64,000 nucleotides of DNA from Apostichopus japonicus (lineage: Eukaryota; Echinodermata; Holothuroidea; Aspidochirotida; Stichopodidae). A program made the translations under genes and the position numbers. Within the stretch, counting starts at the first letter, position 1. Every line of letters starts with the position of its first letter. Where the stretch lies: positions 25,127,213 to 25,191,212 of the forward strand of contig NC_092574.1 of assembly GCF_037975245.1 (NCBI RefSeq), in the 5' to 3' direction. This document shows, piece after piece, positions 11,799-24,700 of the stretch. The notes beneath the pieces were generated by a model, which worked only from the letters and a program-made list of their open reading frames with translations, made no database searches and was not told the DNA's origin.

Positions 11799-11946
11799 TC
11801 TGGTCGTCAGATGTACAACAGCCTGTAAAAGAACAAGAGGTCATATCTGAGGAGTTTTCAGGAAGACTTTTAACTCTTCTCTATAAAAAATTCACATTGG
11901 TAGAAACTAGCTTAAAGATTGTGTCTGCATCTGAAGCTGGTCTCAA
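11799..11946 (+). CDS. Internal exon of an unidentified gene upstream of INF2
   Basis: A 148-base open segment lies between an AG (11797-11798; a second in-phase AG is 12 bases further at 11809-11810) and a near-perfect donor GTAAGT at 11947. After two leading bases it encodes 48 intact codons plus a final AAG, with natural protein composition, for example EEFSGRLLTLLYKKFTLVET and KIVSASEAGLK. It ends in phase 0 and so joins directly in frame to 17941-18138. Joining it to the INF2 exon at 15485 instead would hit a stop within eight codons, so it does not belong directly before that exon. I do not recognise the family; the pattern suggests a helical-repeat or other all-alpha region. Transcript data would be decisive. 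Confidence 0.5.
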
Positions 11947-14900
11947 GGTAAGTAATATTCAGAGCATGCAATCAATACATGTCTATGGTAAAAGCTCTCA
12001 AGATTCAACTATGCAATTCCCCTTGGGTTTTGACAAAACAAAGAAGAGTAGTGGAAATTATGGTAATGAAATGCCATTATGAAGATGTGACATTCTTTGA
12101 CATTGCAAAAAGTAGGCCATATTTTTTACCTGCATGATAACCCATTCAATTACATAAATTGCAATGTCATCTTTACATAGCCTAATTCTATGCAAATATG
12201 AAAATGCCAGCAATAGATATAGTCTGACTTCCAGCATTTCTAATTCAAAACTTATGAGAAAGCTTGTAGTAGGTCCTTGAAATCGACGGTATAATTCTGT
12301 ACATCTCATGATACTGTAGGAGTGTCAACAGTGCAAAATGATCACACAACTTTAAATCTCTCTTCGTTCACTTAAACTTCACTTTATAGTTTTACGTCTT
12401 AAACTTGGAATCAAAGATATTAAGCATCAATTGTCAATAAATAAGTTAAGAACTATTAATTGTTTCTTCCTGTTTCGATATTAAACAATGATCCATTAAA
12501 AGTACTTTTTTTTTGAAAGTCAGGTTTGGCACGTAAAAGAAAAGACTGTATTTGATCTGTCTTTTCTGGAACATCCAAGCTGGTGAGAGGTAGAGTCATC
12601 AATGAAGGTGATGAGTGTTGATTCAAATGATAACATTACAGCCCTATACTGTAGCACTAGACTGTGGGCAAAGTGAGGCAGTGCATCTAGGCTAGGGTAG
12701 AATGGCACGCATATAAAGAGACAGGTAAGTATCATGTCTTGTGAATACCCGATCCAGTTAAAAAGTTTTGAGGTTTTTATGAACAGTTTATTACAGTGTA
12801 ATATTAGAGATATTGTTGGGTACTCCTTCAATGATTACTATTTAGTTCAGATATACGAATCACTGTACACCAGACTATGTACTGTCGTGGTAGAAATGTA
12901 AACATCAAAACAGAATCAGTATAATTGACCTTTAACTAGAATGGAGACAAATTCATCTGGACACACACTGAAAGCAAGTACCGTTTATTTGCATATTAAA
13001 CAACCTATGATTCTGTAAGGTCAACGCTTGTTGGTAGCCCTTATACTTTCATAGGAATACACAATATTATTCTGTCTACACAGTAAAAAGTTATTTTTTC
13101 ATACTTGTAGTCCTGGACTGTTATCTATTTTCCCATGTATGTGATTTTTGCAATTATAGAAAAGGGAAGGAAGCTTAAAATGTAAATTGTGCACTGCAAC
13201 TTCCCATGCTGAAATAGTAGTAAGGCTTTTTACTTTTTTGATTGAATGAATGTGCTATTTGAGCATTATAATTTTTTAAGTTTAATATACATGTAACATA
13301 CTGCCAGTGGTTTTAAAGAAAGGGGTTGGAAAAACTATTGAATGATCTGGCAACTTTTGATGGGTTAATCCAGCTTGAATGGACAAGTAGTTTAAGAAGA
13401 AAGAAAAAAAAGGAAACTTGTATACAAAATGAGAAACTGGGATACTCCAGACCTCATTTTTTAAACCGATTACGTCTCTTGAACGTCTCTTAAAGATTTT
13501 GGATGATTGATCGAATCCCAGGTTTGACTAAATATATTTGTTTGATCTGTATGTCACAAATTATGAATTTAATAACCATTTAGCAGCAGTGCATGGCTCA
13601 GCTTGCATTTCCAATCAAATCAAATACTAATAAATTAGAAGTTGAATGAACATCATTTTGACATGATGCCAGCAGTAATATATATTGCACAGTTTGCACA
13701 TTTTTGTGTCATACTGTACACAAAATTTGTGTACACAGGCACAGCATACACATGTATTCACCTACCAACAGTATATATACACAAGACATACATGTGTAAT
13801 GTTTAGCATTAAACACAATGTCAGACACTTGACATACACAGATTTCATTTCCCTTCATATAGAAGCAGTTATTAATCTTCTATGTAGGAATAATTAAAAA
13901 AAAAAAAAAAAATGCAGGTAGAAAATTATTCATATAAATAAAAGCCAGATGTAAAGTGAGCACTATCAGTAGATAATTATAACATTATTATCTGGGTAGC
14001 TGTTGTGTGATCTCTGATTCAAGATTCTGACAAATTCAAGAGGGTACCCCATCTCCATATAGTATAGTGACTGGTACAGTACATCAGGACTGTATCACCA
14101 GTCTGAAGAGCTGCTGATAAACAAAATACAGTCTGATTTAATTTGTCCTTCAAAACATGTCCATGTTATCTTGCTAAATATATCTGAGTGTTCTCAATTG
14201 TTATCGAGATGAATTTTCATGAATTTAAGCATCATTGATATTTCTTTGACAATGTGGTCTTTGTAGGGAGAGGAGAGGGTGGAGGAGTTATTTGGGGGAG
14301 GGGGGGGGGCAAACCTCTTTGAACCAGCTGCTTATACGTAAAATATGTGATTTTTTATCCGTTGAATGTTATGTATACTTAACAAATTATGAAGGTCACA
14401 CAATTCAGAAACAGCATAGTATATAGCGATTAGTGGCATTGTATATACCCAACCTATTATCTGGTAACACATTAGCATACCCAAACCTGAGAGTTTTGAG
14501 GATATTGCACCACTGTCATGTGTACAAAACTTTGTAAGTTAATGTACAATTTTTTAACACAATCTCTTTGCCTCTTCTATAAATGGTTTGTGCCTCTCCT
14601 TAAATTGTTGTTGCCCTTCTTAAACTCTTCAAGGTACCCCTCCATAAATTGTGTTGCCCCCCCTTAATCGTTGGTGTCCCTCCTTAAATCCTCGATTCTC
14701 CTCCTTATGTTGTTGGTGACCTCCTATGTAACTGAAAATTCACTGCTACTAGCATGCGAAACACCATTGGTGCACTAAAATAAGTGCATAATTTACATAC
14801 TGCCACACCATATATGTTTGCTTTGAACTGGAATCAGTTTAGAATATTATCTTTATCTATGTTTGCATTACTGAATGTGCTAACATTTACTTAATAATGA

Positions 14901-15501
14901 GGATGATGTGGCCAATTAACTTAATCGCACGATAAATCTCATAATTAGGGTGCTACATACAGTATGTTGAACAGATGGTTCATGAATAAACATGATTTAC
15001 AAATATAACAGTTGCTTCTCACTTCATATCATCCTGATAATTATGCAAATTAATTAAGTTTTTTTCGTAGAAAGATGATCATATTCTTATATTTACCTGC
15101 CCCTTTTGCTTACCTGTCTCTGTACAAGTTCTTTGTTCAGCACTCTGGCTCCATCGTGCCTAGATTGATCTGAAAATATTTTGGTGATGGTCAGACATTA
15201 TACTCTTGTAAAGTTGCTTCCATATGGAAAACATTTTAACCCTCAGAGAATACAATAAATTATTTACATTTAAATTATTACAAGAAATCTGTTAAACACA
15301 ATAGATGAATAAAGTTGTAAATTGTCAATGTACATATTGTTTGGTTAAAAGTTGTACCATCAGACCACTTGTTGTTCATCATTAGAAAGTTATAGTTCTT
15401 TTTAAAAATTGGTTTTGGTTGATTGTTCCTTTAATTACATTCATTTTTTCTCTTTGTTTTCTTTATGATTATTTTATATTTTAGATGGACTCAATGTCAA
15501 G
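11947..15501. other. Region before first INF2 coding exon
   Basis: Would be intron of the unidentified upstream gene and also the INF2 5' flank or 5' intron. It contains two copies of the dispersed repeat core (12718-12729 plus, 15109-15120 minus), a poly-A tract (13894-13912), a G-rich tract (14269-14310) and a degenerate ~30-bp pyrimidine-rich minisatellite (14565-14725). An AG at 15483-15484 after a T-rich stretch is the likely acceptor of the first INF2 exon seen. No core promoter could be identified. Confidence 0.5.
14565..14725 (+). repeat. Degenerate ~30-bp pyrimidine-rich minisatellite
   Basis: Five or so units of the form 'CTCCTTAAATTGTTGTTGCC' with substitutions follow each other. 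Unit length varies around 28-33 bp. Confidence 0.6.
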
Positions 15502-15773
15502 ATGTTGACTGGATCGAGGAAATGGTCTACAATTGTGACACAGAAAGTTACAGTTGATGACACCGACTCATCCAAGGACAATGAATCCATAAGTAACTTA
15601 GAGAATGCCGAGCCGGAACTGTGCATCAAACTCCTGGGTGTCCCTTCCATCCAAAACTATACCGGGTTGAAGAAGAGAATTTCTGAATGTGATGACGAAT
15701 GGATGCAACAATTCTTAGAACAGGATGGACTCGGTGTTCTTTTCCTGGCCGCAGAGAGGATCTGTGACCGCAA
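15502..15773 (+). CDS. INF2: INF2 exon 1 (first coding exon seen, DID start)
   Basis: Encodes residues 1-91 with a divergent N-terminus and then [26 protein letters not shown] and [11 protein letters not shown], the beginning of the INF2-type DID. The exon probably starts at 15485 after a T-rich AG. From there to the ATG the frame has no stop (two bases, then GLNVK), so the coding part may begin in an earlier exon. It ends inside a Lys codon (AA|G) at donor GTAAGT. Confidence 0.9.
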
Positions 15774-18700
15774 GTAAGTCGACTGCCATGAACTTCCCGA
15801 AGCAGCCCTCTGAATTATCCAGAGAGATTAAAAATATTAAGGAGATACTGAAGTAGCGTGCAAGTTGAATCAGCAATTTACAGAAGTTGAGCAATCACAA
15901 GAACTTGTCGATCCAGGAGCTTCCGTAAAGATTCAACCACAACCCACCATACCCCACCCCTCAGAGACAATATTAGACCCATAACCCAGGAATTTACCAT
16001 AAAGATTCAACCACAACCCACCATATCCCACCCCTCAGAGACAATATTAGACCCATAACCCAGGTATTTTCCTATAAAGATTCAACCATAACCCACTACA
16101 GTAGATTCCCATCCCTCAGAATCAACTTTACCACCCATGATTCAGGAGCTGCCATAAAGGTTCACAACCCACCATACCCCACCCTTCAGAGGTAATATTA
16201 GACCCATAACCCAGGCATTTGCATAAAGATTCAACCACAACCCACTAGATCCCCATCCCTTAGAATCAGCTTTAAAACACATGATCCAGGAGTTCCCATA
16301 CCGATTGAACCACAACCCACCATATCCCACCCTTCAGAGGCAATATTAGACCCATAACCCAGGAGTTACCATAAAGATTCAACCACAACCCACTAGATTC
16401 CCATCCCTCAGAATCAACTTTACCACCCATGATTCAGGAGCTGCCATAAAGGTTCAACCACAACCCACCATACCCCACCCTTCAGAGGTAATATTAGACC
16501 CATAACCCAGGCATTTTGCATAAAGATTCAACCACAACCCACTAGATCCCCATCCCTTAGAATCAGCTTTAAAACACATGATCCAGGAGTTCCCATACCG
16601 ATTGAACCACAACCCACCATACCCCCATCCCTCAAAGGCAATATTAAACCCATAACCCAGGAATTTCCATCAAGATTCAACCACAACCCGCCAGATCCCT
16701 ATCACTCAGAATCAGCATGAGGACCAATGACCCAGGAGTTCCCATTCAGATTAAACCAAAACCCACCTACCCCCTCCCTCTGAGGCAATATTAGACCCAT
16801 AACCCAGGAATTTCCATAAAGATTAAACCACAACCCGCTAGATCCCTGTCACTCAGAATCAGCTTTAGGACCCATGGTCCAGGAGTTCCCATGCAGATTG
16901 AACCACAACCCACAGACCCCCACCCTCCAGTTTGTGACATGGTAACACCAGCTTCTAGAAGCTTGGAATATGATTTCTTCTTAAATTGCACTAAGTACTG
17001 TATCTTTGCAGTAGCACTTGTAGTAGTTCCTTAACTATGCATACTGTATGTAAATACTAGCTTTTGGCTTTAAATGAAAAGCTTTGGTAACGTGCCATCT
17101 AAATGAGATAATAAGGGTTACGACCTTGGGCGTATCTCCTACGGCCGGCAACTGTTACCATTAGGTTTTGAGTTAAATTTCCTAGCCTATGTAGGGTTAT
17201 CTTTTATACCAACCAATGTGCACAACCTTCAGGAATAGACCGACTGGCAAATCTTGTAGAATGTCTGAAATTTCAGCATTAATTTTCATGGTTTTTTTTG
17301 CTACTAAAGAATATGATTAATCATGCAAGACAACACTATTAAGAGTTATGACTCAGGATTGGGTATTCAATTGGCATTGATTTGGAAGACAATAAAAGAG
17401 CATATACAGTGCATAATGAATACACTACAGTAAGGATTATGGAGGATTGTAAACAGACTTTCCATATCATGCATGAATGCCTGTTTTATGTTGCGGTTCT
17501 GTTCACTATAATTGTGCATACATGTGTACAGCTGAACTCTGCAAATTTACTGAATTGTTTTTTTTATTACAATACAGGTAGCAAAGAACAGAACTTTTGT
17601 TTTCAGACAGTTTATCAAGAAAAACAGTTACAGTCAACATAGTCGGAATTAGTATTAATCTGGCTAGATTTTGTCTGTTAGTACAAAAACACTGCTTTAT
17701 GTCTTGATATGCACTATTTTGCAAGCTAAAAAAATAATACCGATTATGGAAGTTGAAGGACTCGTGCATGGGGTGGGTGGGGAAGGGAAGGGAGGGGGAT
17801 TGGTGGTGGGGGTGGAATGGAAAAGGTCTATTGTTGGAACAAGCTCTGGTTGTCTGTTTATACTCTTGACTTTCATTTCAATAGACACTATATGCCAAAC
17901 AGAATGATAATTGCAACCTACTCAGCTTCCTTTTTTATAGTTGCCCTTGGAAACATTCTATCTACATTGGTGCCAGTACGTACTTCCTGAACTTTTTAAT
18001 AGGTTGAAATGTTACAACAGAGTACATCAACCCAATGGAAGTGACAAGAACTTTGAACAGTTTGTCATGCTACGCTTTGCAGTCCTTGCACTAAACTGTA
18101 CGGGACTAGAAGTAACTGACATTGATAAGCAGCTGTGATATCAGTCCTAAAAGTGTGATAGATATGGCTCTGGGTCATAATGTGTGTGAGGCTATCCTGT
18201 TTACAGATCTCCAAGATTTTGTATAGCGCTGTAACAAATACCTCTCAGTCTATATGCTAGATGTGAAAGCATGTTTAAAAAGATGGTTAGGTGTGTATAA
18301 AAGTGCCAAAATGAACAGTTGGTATAATTTCTTTGCTAAAATGTGCTAGTTATTTCCGAGTGGCAAAACTGTAAGCTAGCTCTAATATGTCACACAAAGT
18401 GTGAATTAGGGGATGTAGGTATATTGTCCAGAAGTGTCTGTCAGAAATTCCTAAAGGGCATTGTCAGTGATTTTAGAGACAGCAGCTTTTCAAGTTTTGC
18501 AGAACTAGAAGGGACCGATATCACAGCGCCCTCAGTTGATTTAGGGCGTGGCTAGAGATCTCCATTCAGTACTGTTGTATCATTACTTCTCATCCATGCT
18601 ACGTACTTTACATGTCATGTTCTGCATTACATTCATGTCATTAGTAATAAAACAGATTGCCACGTTTTGCAGAACTAGAAATGACCAATATCAAAGCTCC

Positions 18701-21700
18701 CTCAGTTGGTTTAGGGCAGCCATCTCAATTCACTCATTCATGTAATTCACAACTGTTTAATTATTCCTTCATTTTAAGACAAAATGAACCAACAATCGCC
18801 TCTGGGTTGTCATGCTTCAAATATCAAGCACGTAGGCTTGCACCTTCCAGATGAATGCATCGCAATTGCTCCAGTTTGTATTCAAAACAAGCTGTTATAT
18901 GGTATTCTCATCAAGTCTTGTGACATGATCTTGCTGCTTTGCCAATTATAGTCCTATATCTTTAAAATAGTTCTGAAGTTGTTTATGAAATCTTGTTGGT
19001 TTTGAATGTCAAAACATTAAAAATATTAATAGACTTGGTAAATATCATGTTTTGTTTTGTTTTTGCAGAATGACTTTTACAGATGCCTTCCTTCAGCTTG
19101 AGGTTGTAGCTTGCATAAAATCTGTGATGAATTCAAAGATTGGGTTAGACTTTGTGGCCAGCCATGAAGAGTCTACCAGGAATCTTGCAAGGGGTGAGGT
19201 TTCAAATAAGCAAAATATGTCACTGTTTTATACTATTATATATTTATATGCCTATAATTCAGTTTTACGTAACAGCGTACTACTATATTGATTTCAGCAC
19301 AAAGGTCCCTGAAACCTGTTAATAATAGCCTTGTATAGATGTGAATTTGAACCCCCCCCCAAACACCTTGGGGTGTATGTCCAGTGCTGCAATTGGAATG
19401 AACACTTGTGACAGAAAACTATCAATTAAGTTGCATCTGAAGGGATTCTTGCATGGATGAAACATCAGCCCCTCTGTCATTGAAATGTGTCACCCTACTG
19501 TACATCTGGATTTTGCAGTAAGTTGTTAACATTTTTTTCCCCTCACAGCTATGAACATGCAACATTACTGTGTGGAGTACTCCTACGTTCCACCCAGTAG
19601 CTAGCTTTGTAGTACCCTTATACTGTAGTTATGAGAGATGTTATGTCCTACCCCTGTCAACATTTTAGTAGGCTACAAGAGAAAACAAGTTATGCATGAA
19701 TACTGGTATATCCTGCAAGTCCTTAATAAATGGTTTTCATTCAGATAACACATGGAGAAGGAATCTCTTTTAACCAAAGAAATGATGAAGTTTACATCGG
19801 TCTTCATAGGTTGGTGAACATAGTTTTCCGATTACAGGATGCAGCATTTTAAGTATCAATTTATTGCGAGCTATTTATGTTAACTTTGGGCATTGTTTAT
19901 TCCTAGGAATCATTAAGATGGAACTGATATTGTTTAAATTAGTGTTGTATATGTACCTGTTTATGCTTGTTGCAGCTATTGAGCTATTTATTGCCGAAGT
20001 GCAGATCTGAGTTTTACAGGTGGTTTGATTTATATGCTTTGAGTGAAACATAATGTCTAAACTGTGAGAAGGTGTAGTAATTATTATGTAATCGCTGAGA
20101 GGGGTAGAGTTCAAAGCAACAAGTGGGCAAAGAGGGTTACGGTCTGGTCAAATTGGGGTTAGGTAGTGTGCAAAGAGGATTAGGAAGTGGATATATAAAG
20201 ACAGTTAGGGGAAAAGTGGACAATGGGTTAGGAAGTGGGTAAAGAGGGTTAGGAATTGGGCCTTATAGGGTTATAATGATAGTACTTGTAAATGGGCATG
20301 TGCTTTGAGGGTTAGGAAATGTGTTTGGGGGTGTTACTTTGTGGGACGTGGGCAAAGAGGGTTAGGAAGAGGTAAAAGAAGGTTAGGAATTGTGCTAATT
20401 GAGGGTTATAAAGTTGACTTTTCAATGGTATATGTTCAGTCAACTTGACTATATCCATTTGGTGGACAATTGTATCAAACCTATAAGTTATGACGTAAGG
20501 TATAAGGTTGCAATTTAATCACACTGAGACTCGATCCCAAAAGTTTTCTACAAATATGGTAAATTAGAGCAGTGATCTGCAACCTTTAGGCCAACTCCTT
20601 GGGGTGTTCCATGCATGAGGACTGAGCCAACATACCCTGAGATATCATGAAAGCTATGGTGGATTATGGAGTTGATTTTGAAGAAGTTTATGTTAAGTGA
20701 TATCCATCAGCAAGCTCCATAAACTGTGGATCAATTTTCGGACAACTGGAATATTCTGCGACCCACCGAACAGTTTTCCTGACTCACCCTTGGGTTGTGC
20801 CCATAGCATATGGGCTCTCAGATTAGAGCATAGATTCAATGCGGCTCTCAACATTTTGTTGCCTACATGCTTTATTTGCATTAACCACATTTGGAACACT
20901 TAAAACTTTCGCTTCCTGATTCTTGTAGTTAAACTTGATAATAACCAGGTTAGGATTCAAACTATATTTCTTAATGTAGGATTTAAATAAGCAAACCAGT
21001 AGCATCAAAATATTTATCAAAATTATATCAGAAATCTACTTTTAGCCAACTTGACAGTAGATACACCTACGAGGAGTTTAAACAAGAACAATATTTCAAA
21101 TTGCTATTTTTTCCCTTTTGAAATGCAAAATGACCCTGCATGAAACTGTAAACTAAATCTTACATGGAAATATAAAAGATGACATTTTCAGGTGTACTTT
21201 CTTCCTGATTGTACTTCATTCTCCAAATGGGAAAAGTTCATCTTTGGAAACATGATATAAATATGAGGGTTAAACTTAGTAATATCCAGCTTGACTTCAA
21301 AATACAGATGCACAGATAACATTTGATCTTCATGTATAGTTATCAGTTGAAGGGCCTTATTTGGGCAAGTAATAATTTTATTATGAAATATATATATATG
21401 TGACAGGATGATCAAACCCTACACATAAATTAAATTCAGGGTACTGTTGTGATAGTTTTGAAAATCAGTGTGGAAGGTAATTGAGGGTCACTGTAAATTG
21501 CCACTTTTGTGAATAATTTACTGTAATTATGCATTTTTGTGTAAAGGTTTTCAGTTTTATTACTTGTTTCTCCTGAAATATACTATCATGCTTCAGCATA
21601 TAAAAACCGTTATACAGTACATATTTGCATTTATGAAGCAGTTTGTCCATTTCGCAAAGGACGTTATAACTGTGTTGCATAAATGATTTTCTTACGTTCG

Positions 21701-24700
21701 TATTTAGTACAGTTCACTGTTTACATAGATACTGAAGTCTTAAGGTCATAAAAGTCACTGGAACATATCCATTTATCATGTAACACCAGCACGAATGATT
21801 AATCAGATAAATATCATAATTTCTCTCACCTTTCAGAAGGCATACATGATATGGTTAGCTTTTAATGAAATCCAACTTCCAAGAATTAATACAATAACAG
21901 TCAAAATAAACACAATTTATTGGAACCTTCATTCCAATCAGAGCAAATCAATAGAAAAAAAAAAAAATGCAATCTGGGAAGAGTTACAGCTAGGCTATCA
22001 TTTTTCTTGTTTAAATTTAAATTTTAATGATCTCAAGTTATTTAGCATTATATTCCAATCTTCAGCCAATCCACAATGGCAAACTAACAGATTAAAGTTT
22101 GCAATGGTCATTAAATATATGAGACTGTTACTGCTAAAACTAACTAAATCTCTTTGTGTGGCAGCTCGTTATTATCTGTGCTGCTATAAATGCAACATTA
22201 CTATAGCTCCACCCTTCCCAAGCTATGGTTAGAATGCTTAAAGTTATCCGGCAAGCTTTGATATTGGGTCACAGGTAGCAGAAAACAAAGTGGAAAAGAC
22301 ATTAATCGGTTACCAACGGTTTCATTGGGAATCTTACATAGTAAACCAAAATCCTCCATGTCATGTCGTTGTGAGTCTTTCTCCAAGTTTGATAAATTAT
22401 TTTTGTGTGTGATGTTTTCTAACTTTCAATCAGCCTAATATTATCGATAGCAGTCAAATCAGTCAATGTGCAGTTTAGTCATCAATCACAAGGGAGTAAA
22501 TCTTCAGTGAACTTAGGCGTCTAGTAATTTAAAGGGGTGTACTGGGAGGGGGGTGACGAATTTAGGGAAATCACTACATGGTTCGCCAAAGAAACATTTT
22601 AAGAAGAATTCTAACACTGTTAGAGACTTCACTGTTACTTTGAACATGTAGTATAAGTTATAAGGGTGCAGTTACAATTAGCCTTGGTAATGTACCTTAC
22701 CATTTTGTGGTGCCGGTGGGGTTGTATTAATTTGCTTATATTTAGATGGAACTTCACAACAATCTTTTAAAAATTTCTTAAAAGCCTTTGATTCTAGCTT
22801 AAAACGCATTCCAATCATGTATATATACACTTTGTATGTATTAGCTGACTTTACATTACTGCATGTGAGTATCAATATACTTTGTCGACATCTTGTTGAT
22901 CAATATCCACTTTTCAATGACTAAAACAAATTTGAACAGATGTATGTACACTTCAATACTATGTGCATTGCATATATATAAGTAGATTTTAGCTCAACTG
23001 AAAGCTTTCAGCTGAGCTATAGCGATCGTGCAATTCTGCCAATATTCTGTTCCTTTTTGCCATCGTGTTTGATTGACTGCCATTTTGTCATTCTTAATTC
23101 GATTCGGCTGAAATTTCATGAGTAGTTTGAATGAGTTAAGTTTGCACACATGGTATCATATTTTGTAAATTTGAAGGTCATTTGAGGTCATGTGAGGTCG
23201 TCTTCTGAAAATTTAAAAAAGTGCTACTCCTCCTAAGAAGGTTTGTTCAAATTTGCTGAAATGATGTGGATATTTGAATGGTGGTCAACCAAACTTTTCC
23301 AGGAAAAATATTTTTGCCGTAATGTGAGGGCCCAAAACAGGGCCTACTGTAAATTTTTCAGTGACGAAGAAATGTACGCCACAGATCATATGCAATGATC
23401 ATGAATTTTTTTTTCAAGTTTTTAGTATTCAAGACCAACCAGTATATGGTTTAGTGTGAGTAGCAAAACGTCTTCTATATTAATTTCCTGTCGTTTTGGG
23501 AAATAATTCCACTCGTGGGAGATGTGATCAAGTCAAATATTGACTTGTTATTGCAGGCTTCCTATCTAGTTTGATGTCATGTCTCTGTTCAAAGGACTAC
23601 TTGGCAAATTTGCAATTTGAACCTGCAACAGTTTGTATGTGGAATACGACATGTGAGAATGACCAATCTTGTTGGAGCTGATTCTGATCTATGCTCTTTA
23701 ATGTTTTTCTCGATTGTAAACAAGTAGCAGGTCGTTCTATTATCGCATGGGTGCAACTTTTGTGAGCAATTTTGGGTTAGCACAATTCGAGTGATATCCA
23801 CAAAATTTTAGCAAATTTAGTCGAGATATACTTCTTTATGTTTTTGTACTAAAACATTGCATGTGCATACTGTTGGTTCTTTGTTAATACAATGGGGCAT
23901 AGTTTATCCCTAGTAATTTAATTAAAGCGATCTACTGCATAAAATAAATCTGTGACAGCGGGAAATTTACCGAAATACGACAATATCAGGATTTTTTTCC
24001 GGGGCAAGCAAAGGGTGGTTCCTATACACCCTGCAGTAATTAGGGCTAACAGCTGTTGAACTCAGCTCATTTTGGAAAATAGTCAATGGATTTCAGGATA
24101 TGCAGCGACGCAGTTCTGGAAAATTCATTTCTGAAATGTTGAGATGGGAGGAAAGGAATGACACTGTTATGTTGCCTAATACTTATATTTCTTGCACAAA
24201 CAAGCGGAAAAATGGCTCCGAAATATTGCCAATCAAAACAAATTTCTCAAATAGAAGCTTAGCTGAAATTCTGCATTGTTGCTACTCATGTTTAAAGATT
24301 GAATTCGAACAGAATGTTATGCAATACGTTATTCAGTGTACTGTAAAATCACATACAAAATTTCAACATGTGTTTATTATAGCTGCATGCATATCCATAA
24401 TTTGTATAAAAATGCTTAATCAATTTATGTTAAATATTGAACTATTGGGGTGTGGAACACTGTTTGTTGTGTGGAGCAGTTCAGCATGTCTAATAGTTTT
24501 GATTGCATAGTATAGGCCTTGTAAAGGTTCTAAGTAGCCGGAATACATGCTAGATATTCAAATAATGGTCACTCATTCTCAAACTTGATACACGAGACAA
24601 GCAATTGCCCATATTACAGTACTTAATGCTTCTAATATATCTGAAATAAAAGATCAGGACTTGCAGGGAAGTGATCTCCATAATTAAGTTTTGCCAACTG

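Larger units (their letters stand above)
15774..19068 (+). other. INF2: INF2 intron 1
   Basis: A 3.3-kb intron. It holds the 74-bp monomer array (15905-16925), a G-rich tract (17769-17818), the putative terminal exon of another same-strand gene (17941-18138) and a ~55-bp direct repeat (18494-18548 and 18664-18719). Confidence 0.85.

Noticed and set aside
21795-22232. 145-codon + strand open frame in intron 2
   Set aside because: Lys/Asn/Ile-rich AT translation, no domain, no splice signals at sensible places.
24100-24510. 136-codon + strand open frame in intron 2
   Set aside because: Has a plausible hydrophobic C-terminal segment but no recognisable family, no promoter context, and lies inside an intron; kept as unsupported.
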